Of a DNA stretch of 11,634 nucleotides, positions 6,646 to 11,634 are shown piece by piece. A program made the position numbers and the translations under genes. Numbering within the stretch: position 1 is the first letter of the stretch; every line of letters starts with the position of its first letter. The DNA is from Candidatus Magasanikbacteria bacterium RIFCSPHIGHO2_02_FULL_50_9b (GTDB lineage: Bacteria; Patescibacteriota; Patescibacteriia; Magasanikbacterales; 2-02-FULL-50-9b): positions 2,655 through 14,288 of the forward strand of contig MFQD01000040.1 of assembly GCA_001782975.1 (NCBI GenBank). The letters run 5' to 3'. The notes under the pieces are model-generated. The model searched no databases. It was given only the letters and a program-made list of their open reading frames with translations, and was not told where the DNA came from.

Positions 6646-7705
6646 ATGCCCATAGTAGCAAAATTATCTCAATGGTTCCACACGTTGCGCCGACAAATCC
6701 GATCACACGAACAAATTCGCGTGCACCAGCGAGGTACACGACGAGTGGAACGCCAACCGCAAGTGCAAACGCGATGCGGGGTGACACGCCGTAATCCCAC
6801 TGAAACGATCGCCGCAATGCCTGACCGATCGTGACAAAGCTCGACGACATCGCGACAATTGCAAAAATGTTTCCGATCAAAATCATGCGCGGCCCGACGA
6901 CGCGTCCCAATTCAATGGTGGCGATTTCCGAAGTCGACACACCGGTAACGGCAACAACGGTCACGGCAAATAGTGCGTACAATGCGATCGGCACCAACGA
7001 ACCGACAATGACGGCCTTGCGGAGCGCGTGCGCGTCAGTGCCAACAATCATTTCAAGCTCAGGGAGTGCTGATGTCCCGTGAAATGCAAAGAGCAAAACA
7101 CCGTACGGCAACAGGAGTGATGAAAATTCTGCGGGAAAGTATGTCCATTGCGTTGCATGCGGTGCACTTAAAAAAACAATCAATGCAACAACGCCAATGG
7201 TGAGCAAACTAATCCACCAATCAAATCGGGCGATGGCACGCACGCCACGCATGATGATGAGCGAGCCGATGATAAAAAAAATCACGGACCACGCGAGGGG
7301 CTGTCCACCAAAAATTGCAGCAAGACTTTCGCCTTCGCCGATGAGGTATGCGGTCATGGCGCCGAAATGCAGGCCGAGAAAAATAATTGCCATGAGGATC
7401 GCTGCCCAACGGCCAAGATACAAACGCATGAGACCAGACAGCTGAAAATGGCGCCGCGTACGGATCACGATTTCAGCGAGGATCAGGTGGATTCCGCACA
7501 TGAGCAGACCCATCGCGATGATGTATAAGAAACCGACGACCACACCGACGCGCGCGACGATGAATGGGAGGCCGAGAACACCAGCACCAACAATCGTTGA
7601 AAACAACACGCCGGCTGCTTTGAGCCACGGTGCGACGCGAAATTTTTTTGCGACAAAATGAAAGAGCATAGCGGTCAAACTCGATCGCATTGTACCGCGA
7701 ATCAC
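6602..7705 (-). CDS. Aromatic amino acid permease-like transporter (Trp/Tyr permease family, APC superfamily)
   Basis: A polytopic inner-membrane protein of 362-367 residues with about 10-11 hydrophobic helices. The first helix has the typical amino-acid permease signature GVLFSTIVGAGVLGLPFIVA (about 32-51), which resembles the Trp/Tyr permease and related transporters. The middle has LLPYGVLLFAFHGTSALPEL, like the conserved fourth/fifth helix region of that family. The C-terminus ends in a basic tail (KNRHSRRRIRGN). It probably imports an amino acid by ion symport; the substrate cannot be read from the sequence. GTG 7705 overlaps the PAS stop codon (GTGA) and suggests translational coupling; ATG 7690 and ATG 7669 are alternatives, and none has a strong Shine-Dalgarno site. 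The 3' end overlaps ndh by 44 bases. Import of amino acids would suit an organism with limited biosynthesis. Confidence 0.82.
   Translation of the reverse strand: MIRGTMRSSLTAMLFHFVAKKFRVAPWLKAAGVLFSTIVGAGVLGLPFIVARVGVVVGFLYIIAMGLLMCGIHLILAEIVIRTRRHFQLSGLMRLYLGRWAAILMAIIFLGLHFGAMTAYLIGEGESLAAIFGGQPLAWSVIFFIIGSLIIMRGVRAIARFDWWISLLTIGVVALIVFLSAPHATQWTYFPAEFSSLLLPYGVLLFAFHGTSALPELEMIVGTDAHALRKAVIVGSLVPIALYALFAVTVVAVTGVSTSEIATIELGRVVGPRMILIGNIFAIVAMSSSFVTIGQALRRSFQWDYGVSPRIAFALAVGVPLVVYLAGAREFVRVIGFVGATCGTIEIILLLWAYEKNRHSRRRIRGN
6652..6660 (-). promoter_or_regulatory. Candidate extended -10 box of ndh, predicted leaderless
   Basis: TGC-TACTAT (6660-6652, minus strand) lies inside the permease coding end. 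Six bases (GGGCAT) then lead to ATG 6645, so initiation at the usual distance would fall on the A of the start codon. No good -35 is seen. This could give ndh expression independent of the permease gene. Confidence 0.4.
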
Positions 7706-8811
7706 TGCTTCAAAGCAATCACCACAGCGTTGCGAATTCTGATTGCCGTTGCCATGACCGGAAGCTCCGTTTCCTTCACTGACAAAACCAATTTTGCATG
7801 TGCGCTACCCCTGCCCTGCGCTTGTTCATACAATTTTAACAAAACGTCGAGCTGTTTTTCGCTGCACAGCTGTTGCAGCTTCACGGCACCGTCGCGCAAA
7901 TGCACCTGCAGCAGCCGTTCTGCGGCACGATTGATTTTTTCAATCGTTCCATTTGCCACAATGAGGAGCGGCAACGGCGCCGCTTGAATCGTTTGCTCAA
8001 ACATGTGCGCACGCTCCGCGGCGTCGCGCATACGTTCAGCATCGGCCGTGATATTTTCTCCGACACCGCGACACCCCACCACCGTGCCACCGGCGTCATA
8101 CAATGGATGGATGCTCCAGCGCATGTGCAGATATGATCCGTCAGCAGCCGCAAACCGATTTTCGCACACCCCAAACGGTTTTCCCAAATTTACAATCTGC
8201 CAATACACATGCCAGGTGCTCCGCACATCGTCCGGATGAATGCTGCGCGTAAAAGATTTGCCGAGCAAATCTGCGGAATCATAGCCGAACAGTGGCATCA
8301 CCGCTTTATTAATTTTAACTATCGTGCCACTTGCATTGAGTTCAAACGAAACGAGTTGCAGCGTTTCGATCATTTGTTCAAATTCATGTTCAACCTGTTT
8401 GGTTTGCAGTTGTGCGAGACGTTCATCATGCACGTTTTCAAGAATTGCAATCACGGCCTCGACGCGCCCAAACACATCTTTGAGCGGAATGAATTTCCGA
8501 TGATGATATCCGGTGAATCCATCGATCGTTGTGTGCCGCACAAATAGTTCAACGTGTGATTCACTCGTTGCAAACACATTGTCAACGAGTTGTTTAAAAC
8601 CTTGCACGAGCAAGTTGGGGTAGACGTCGAACAGCTGCTGATACAAAATCTGTTCCTTCGACACACCGTTCGGCAGCGCCGCATCATTGACGACCAAAAT
8701 TTTATAATTGCGATCAATCACGACAAAACGTTCGCGCAAACAATCCATCACCCGCTCAAGCATGTGCGGACTGCTCAGTGCCTCTGCCCGCTGTTGATCG
8801 GGCTGTGCCAT
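7702..8811 (-). CDS. Multi-PAS-domain sensor protein without output domain
   Basis: The 369-residue soluble protein shows three PAS-like units. The first is about 17-128 (LRERFVVIDRNYKILVVNDAAL at its start). The second, about 146-256, is the best match, with VSFELNASGTIVKINKAV, FGYDSADLLGKSF, IHPDDV and a PAC-like end at WSIHPLYDAGGTVVGCRGVGENIT. The third, about 268-369, is degenerate (PLLIVANGTIEKINRAAERLL). Helical linkers with coiled-coil character join them near 128-150 and 253-270. No kinase, GGDEF, EAL, HTH or transmembrane region is present, and no heme-binding CxxCH is seen. ATG 8811 is favoured because TGAGGA lies about 8 bases upstream, the best Shine-Dalgarno site in the window; the frame stays open to 8919 only by overlapping znuB. 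It follows znuB by 16 bases and overlaps the permease start by 4, so it belongs to this transporter operon. It may signal through a partner protein. Confidence 0.87.
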   Translation of the reverse strand: MAQPDQQRAEALSSPHMLERVMDCLRERFVVIDRNYKILVVNDAALPNGVSKEQILYQQLFDVYPNLLVQGFKQLVDNVFATSESHVELFVRHTTIDGFTGYHHRKFIPLKDVFGRVEAVIAILENVHDERLAQLQTKQVEHEFEQMIETLQLVSFELNASGTIVKINKAVMPLFGYDSADLLGKSFTRSIHPDDVRSTWHVYWQIVNLGKPFGVCENRFAAADGSYLHMRWSIHPLYDAGGTVVGCRGVGENITADAERMRDAAERAHMFEQTIQAAPLPLLIVANGTIEKINRAAERLLQVHLRDGAVKLQQLCSEKQLDVLLKLYEQAQGRGSAHAKLVLSVKETELPVMATAIRIRNAVVIALKQ

Positions 8812-8827
8812 AGCGTTTTCCTCAGGA

Positions 8828-9637
8828 TTATCTATTTTGGGTGAGTATACCACGCACTGCAGAAAGCACAAATATCGCGGCGCCGGACAAAACAATGGTG
8901 GGGCCGGTCGGGAGCGCAAGCGCTGCGGCGAGCAACAAACCGGTTATCATGGTGACAACACCAATGATAACGCTCGCCACAACCATTCCACGAAATGAGC
9001 GCACAAAATATTGTGCTGACGCGGCAGGCAAAATCATGAGCGCACCCATGAGCACCGCGCCAACGACCGAAAGACCAATGGCAACGACTGCGGAAAGCAG
9101 AATTAAAAACAGTGTATCTATCACCGACACACGCACACCGTCAACGCGCGCCATATCCTCATGAAGTGCAATTTTTGTGAGCGATCGAAACGTAAAACAC
9201 ACGACAAAAATAACCAGCGCCAACAACGCGATGCTGGCATATACCTGTGATTGGCTGACCGCAATAATGTCGCCAAACAAATAATTGAACAGGTTGCCGC
9301 GATAGCCGCGCATGACGCTAATGAGCAACACACCAAGCGCAAGAGAGATTGAAAATAACACGCCAATAATCGTGTCGGTTTCTTGTTTTCCATGGCGCTG
9401 CAATCGTGCAACGAGCATACCGACCAGAATGCTGATCGCGAGTGCACCGACAAACGGATGCACACCGACGAGTAACGCGAGCGCAACACCGGTTAAACTG
9501 GCGTGCGCGATCGCGTCAGTAAAAAAAGACATGCGGCGAATGACAACAAACACACCGAGGAGCGCGGCGGCAATTGCCATCACCACACCAACGATAATGG
9601 CGCGTTGAAAAAATGGGTATGAAAGAATTTCAAGCAT
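8828..9637 (-). CDS. znuB: Zinc/manganese-type ABC transporter permease (ABC-3 family)
   Basis: Integral membrane subunit of a metal-ion importer, 269 residues with about 8 hydrophobic segments. Family hallmarks include the N-terminal ALLGVFVVIRRMSFFTDAIAHASLTGVAL (about 25-53), where the SFFTDAIAHASL segment is the conserved ABC-3 signature, and the late VVGAVLMGALMILPAASAQYF (about 186-206). It partners the ATPase encoded just upstream; the two reading frames overlap by 8 bases (ATGCTTGA), indicating translational coupling. Metal choice between Zn, Mn and Fe cannot be fixed from this subunit. The PAS gene follows after 16 bases. Confidence 0.9.
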   Translation of the reverse strand: MLEILSYPFFQRAIIVGVVMAIAAALLGVFVVIRRMSFFTDAIAHASLTGVALALLVGVHPFVGALAISILVGMLVARLQRHGKQETDTIIGVLFSISLALGVLLISVMRGYRGNLFNYLFGDIIAVSQSQVYASIALLALVIFVVCFTFRSLTKIALHEDMARVDGVRVSVIDTLFLILLSAVVAIGLSVVGAVLMGALMILPAASAQYFVRSFRGMVVASVIIGVVTMITGLLLAAALALPTGPTIVLSGAAIFVLSAVRGILTQNR

Positions 9638-10310
9638 GGTCGTGATGGTGATACAGTCCGGCGTGTGCGCCGTACATACGTTCGATGGTGTCTGCAGTGA
9701 GCACGGCCGCAGGTTTGCCGTTGCAAATCATTCGCTTATCAATGCACAGCACCTGATCAGCATGTCGAAACACGACATCAATGTCGTGCGAGATAAGCGC
9801 GATTGTTTTCCGCTCAGTTTCGCGCAGATCGCTCAGCAACGAATACACCGTTTGGCCGCCACCAATGTCAATGCCTGCTGATGGTTCATCGAGGCACAGC
9901 ACGTCAACATCGCCAGCAAGCGCATATGCAATCATCGTGCGTTGGAGCTCACCGCCCGAAAGCGCAGACAATTTTTTGTGTTTTAGTTTTGCGGCGCCGA
10001 CCCGATCAAGCCACTGTTCTGGTGTGGCGCGTTTTAACCAAAATAGTTCTGCAACGGTCAACGGAAATGTTTGCGCGATCGAAATTTTTTGTGGCACATA
10101 TCCGATGCGTATTTTTGGCGCCCATGACACCGTACCACTGAATTGGATTAACCCGAGCAACGCCTTCATAAACGTCGTTTTGCCCGCACCATTCGGTCCG
10201 ATGATCGCCAAGGTTTCACCGCGATACAATGAAACAGACACGTTCTTTAAAATTTCCGTGTCGCCACGAGTTACTGAAATGTTTTCTGCGGAGACGATCG
10301 TTTCAGACAT
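9630..10310 (-). CDS. znuC: Zinc/manganese-type ABC transporter ATP-binding protein
   Basis: Cytoplasmic ATPase that powers the metal importer, 226 residues, normal for the family. All motifs are intact: Walker A GPNGAGKTT (38-46), Q-loop YVPQK (71-75), signature LSGGELQR (117-124), Walker B VLCLDEPS (137-144) and the H-loop ISHD (173-176). The C-terminus is rich in histidine (HAGLYHHHDHA), a plausible metal-binding tail, which fits zinc or another transition metal. No gene for the periplasmic binding protein (ZnuA type) and no Fur/Zur regulator are seen nearby, so these must lie elsewhere or be absent. ATG 10310 is the only good start; a promoter-like pair ends 6 bases before it and no Shine-Dalgarno site is present. 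The previous gene stops 29 bases upstream. Confidence 0.92.
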   Translation of the reverse strand: MSETIVSAENISVTRGDTEILKNVSVSLYRGETLAIIGPNGAGKTTFMKALLGLIQFSGTVSWAPKIRIGYVPQKISIAQTFPLTVAELFWLKRATPEQWLDRVGAAKLKHKKLSALSGGELQRTMIAYALAGDVDVLCLDEPSAGIDIGGGQTVYSLLSDLRETERKTIALISHDIDVVFRHADQVLCIDKRMICNGKPAAVLTADTIERMYGAHAGLYHHHDHA

Positions 10311-10316
10311 ACGAGG

Positions 10317-10345
10317 AGCCTACCAGAGATTGATGATAATTACAA
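10317..10345 (-). promoter_or_regulatory. Candidate promoter of znuC operon, predicted leaderless
   Basis: On the minus strand TTGTAA (10345-10340), 17 bases, then TAGGCT (10322-10317) preceded by TGG. Six bases lead to ATG 10310. The -35 coincides with the last Leu codon plus the stop of the upstream gene, as at yidC. The -10 is poor, so confidence is limited. No Zur-like palindrome is evident. Confidence 0.35.
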
Positions 10346-11215
10346 GATACTGAACAACTGCCGCGCATGCGTCATCAGTGACTCGTCGCCACTCGCGCGC
10401 GCTGCGTACCAGTCTTCAACGCCACTCAGCAACAGGATGTGCGCACCACTGGCAAGCGAGTGTGAAATAGCCCGAAACGCCTGCCACTGTGTTAATGAAA
10501 TATCAGTAACCACCAGCTGATGATCTTCGTCGGTCAATTCAGTGAGCAGTGAATGGAGTCGTGTGAACGACGGTGGAGTAAACGCCGACGATGGCGTTGC
10601 GGCAACCCATCCATCGTGGTCAGCAACATCAGTGGTCAACACGATCGGTCGATTATCGCGTGCGCGTACCCATGCAATTTCTTCCGTGATCGCGCTATCG
10701 TCGAGCGTTTCGCACACGCCTAATTTTGACTGCGTCGGATGATCTTCGATTTGCCATGCCACAATATTTTGATGTGTTTTAAAATGTGAGCTCGTGACTA
10801 AAAAATAATTTCTTCGCGCCACGGTTTGCACTTCTGGTGAATCTTCTGCCAACCACAATGGCTCATCGCACCCTGTCGTGGTTGGTTGATGCGCTCCCAG
10901 CACTACAATCACCCGCGCTTGATTGCGCCGCGCCGCGATGATGTAGTGATCGAATTCGTCGAACGAATAGTTTCCACGCTCGCTTTCAAGGCGCGACCAC
11001 TCGATGGGAATGCGTACGACGCGTGGCTTGAGTTCTAAGAGCATCTGTTCGAACATGACGATTGGATTGAGACCGCGCTCTTCGGCAGCCGACGGATTGA
11101 ACGTAACACCGATCTGGGCGTTTGGATTATCAAAACGCGGCAGCCACAAAGCGCTGAGCACCAGTGCCGCGAGTGCGATTCGAAATTTATTGCGCGTAAC
11201 AAAGAGCCACGTCAT
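10340..11215 (-). CDS. Membrane-anchored glycoside hydrolase clan A-like protein, catalytic residues apparently lost
   Basis: A 291-residue protein with a basic N-terminus and one hydrophobic segment (FRIALAALVLSALWL, 11-25), acting as a signal peptide or anchor, so the rest is probably outside the cytoplasm. The body looks like a clan GH-A TIM barrel: IGVTFNPSAAEERGL (35-49), VVRIPIEWSRLESERGNYSF (66-85), then ARVIVVLGAHQP (100-111), NIVAWQIEDHP (150-160), LVVTDISL (234-241) and LLLSGVEDWYAARASGDESL (261-280). In active relatives the strand-4 motif reads WQ..NEP with the acid/base Glu, and the strand-7 motif reads TE with the nucleophile. Here these positions appear to be D-H-P and TD. This suggests a non-hydrolytic, perhaps glycan-binding, protein; without a structure the alignment is inference. 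Start ATG 11215 lies in the loop of a 9-base-pair dyad and follows an extended -10 box by 11 bases. Confidence 0.75.
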   Translation of the reverse strand: MTWLFVTRNKFRIALAALVLSALWLPRFDNPNAQIGVTFNPSAAEERGLNPIVMFEQMLLELKPRVVRIPIEWSRLESERGNYSFDEFDHYIIAARRNQARVIVVLGAHQPTTTGCDEPLWLAEDSPEVQTVARRNYFLVTSSHFKTHQNIVAWQIEDHPTQSKLGVCETLDDSAITEEIAWVRARDNRPIVLTTDVADHDGWVAATPSSAFTPPSFTRLHSLLTELTDEDHQLVVTDISLTQWQAFRAISHSLASGAHILLLSGVEDWYAARASGDESLMTHARQLFSIL

Positions 11216-11226
11216 ACCGTGGCTCT
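11203..11226. promoter_or_regulatory. Nine-base-pair dyad enclosing the start codon of the hydrolase-like gene
   Basis: AGAGCCACG (11203-11211) and CGTGGCTCT (11218-11226) form a perfect inverted repeat with a 6-base loop that contains the ATG. It directly abuts the -10 box at 11227-11232. It could be a repressor operator over the transcription start, a start-codon hairpin in read-through mRNA, or a terminator of the upstream gene, because TTTGTT follows on the minus strand. Confidence 0.6.
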
Positions 11227-11235
11227 AGTATAGCA
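11227..11235 (-). promoter_or_regulatory. Extended -10 promoter of the hydrolase-like gene
   Basis: TGC-TATACT (11235-11227, minus strand) is a strong extended -10. No convincing -35 is seen. The ATG is 11 bases downstream, predicting a leader of about 5 bases that begins inside the dyad. Confidence 0.55.
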
Positions 11236-11260
11236 TGCGCTGCGCAATTGCGGTCGCGTA

Positions 11261-11634
11261 TTATTTTGTTTTGGTAATTGGCGCTGCCGGCACTTCGATA
11301 ATTTCAATTGATGCGGCGTCGATGGTGCGCTTTTTCGCGTCATACTTCCCTTTCACTTCAATGCGATAGCCGATATCCATTTGTTCAAATAATTTTTCTT
11401 CGCCATCGCGAGTGACAATGCGCGTGTCAGCATCGATTTCGACGTTACGCTGCGCGTACGCTTTGATATGATTTAATTTTGTCGTTTCCGTGATGATCAC
11501 ACTGCGCGAGCCTTCGTTCAAACCAATCACGGTGCCGATCCATTCATTGGCGCGGCTTGCAGCGCTTTTGTCTGCGCCTTCGGCAAGTGAGCGGCATCGT
11601 GCACAGGCCACGACTTTTTTAGCTACGACTTTCT
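11261..11634 (-). CDS. OB-fold-like (DUF5666-type) protein, C-terminal part, N-terminus beyond window
   Basis: The frame stays open to the right edge. About 124 codons are visible. The visible part starts with a Lys/Val/Ala-rich stretch (KVVAKKVVA) and CARC, then shows a beta-rich region with EWIGTVIGLNEGSRSVIIT, NVEIDADTRIVTR, FEQMDIGYRIEVKGKYD and IDAASIEII. The pattern of a strand pair, an intermediate T.I segment and a final GxxVxVxG plus A..I resembles DUF5666/OB-fold modules found in exported bacterial proteins. It ends in a Pro/Lys-rich tail (VPAAPITKTK). GTG 11611 is an internal start candidate, but no Shine-Dalgarno site supports it and the reading continues upstream, so I treat the gene as cut by the window. 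A pair of cysteines (C-x-x-C) could bind metal or form a disulfide. Function unknown. The next gene's promoter starts about 25 bases after its stop. Confidence 0.6.
   Translation of the reverse strand, partial: KVVAKKVVACARCRSLAEGADKSAASRANEWIGTVIGLNEGSRSVIITETTKLNHIKAYAQRNVEIDADTRIVTRDGEEKLFEQMDIGYRIEVKGKYDAKKRTIDAASIEIIEVPAAPITKTK

Noticed and set aside
7690..7710. TACAAT near 7691 as a -10 box for the permease gene
   Set aside because: No acceptable -35 lies at 16-18 bases, and the overlap with the PAS stop already explains expression by coupling.
8812..8919. Upstream start for the PAS protein
   Set aside because: It overlaps znuB, its residues are unrelated to PAS domains, and ATG 8811 has the Shine-Dalgarno site TGAGGA.
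1..11634. tRNA, rRNA, CRISPR arrays, insertion sequences and prophage genes
   Set aside because: I saw no cloverleaf-like sequence, no regularly spaced repeats, and no transposase or integrase frame in the window.

Overview
The window looks like a compact bacterial chromosome segment, most likely from a small-genome Patescibacteria/CPR-type lineage. This is inferred from tightly packed or overlapping genes, short versions of HrcA, YidC and SPFH proteins, few Shine-Dalgarno sites, and a glycoside-hydrolase-like protein of a style I associate with that group. No ribosomal RNA gene is present to confirm it. TGA ends at least five genes (DUF3800, coiled-coil, permease, PAS, znuC), so the ordinary bacterial code is used. 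Every gene but one reads on the minus strand.

From the right edge, in the direction of transcription: the C-terminal part of an OB-fold-like secreted or envelope protein (11634-11261); a membrane-anchored glycoside-hydrolase-like protein whose catalytic glutamates appear replaced (11215-10340); a zinc/manganese-type ABC transporter ATPase and permease (10310-8828) without a visible binding protein; a three-PAS sensor protein without an output domain (8811-7702); an aromatic-amino-acid-type permease (7705-6602); a type II NADH dehydrogenase (6645-5410); a short YidC/Oxa1 insertase, an SPFH-domain protein and a coiled-coil protein (5374-2932), which probably form one envelope operon; and the heat-shock genes hrcA (2870-2169), grpE (1234-692) and dnaK (674 to beyond the left edge).

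The heat-shock cluster is interrupted. A DUF3800 gene lies on the plus strand between hrcA and grpE, is AT-richer than its surroundings and was probably acquired. A perfect CIRCE operator overlaps a near-consensus promoter before grpE, and the CIRCE-binding repressor HrcA is encoded next to it, so the regulatory loop is complete within the window. The hrcA promoter itself carries no CIRCE.

A recurring theme is that promoter-like elements end only 6-11 bases before the start codon of hrcA, DUF3800, yidC, ndh, znuC and the hydrolase-like gene. This predicts leaderless or nearly leaderless mRNAs. Only the PAS gene has a convincing Shine-Dalgarno site. The strongest candidates for new biology are the YidC/SPFH/coiled-coil module, the possible pseudo-glycosidase with a dyad over its start codon, and the output-less PAS protein inside the metal-transporter operon.
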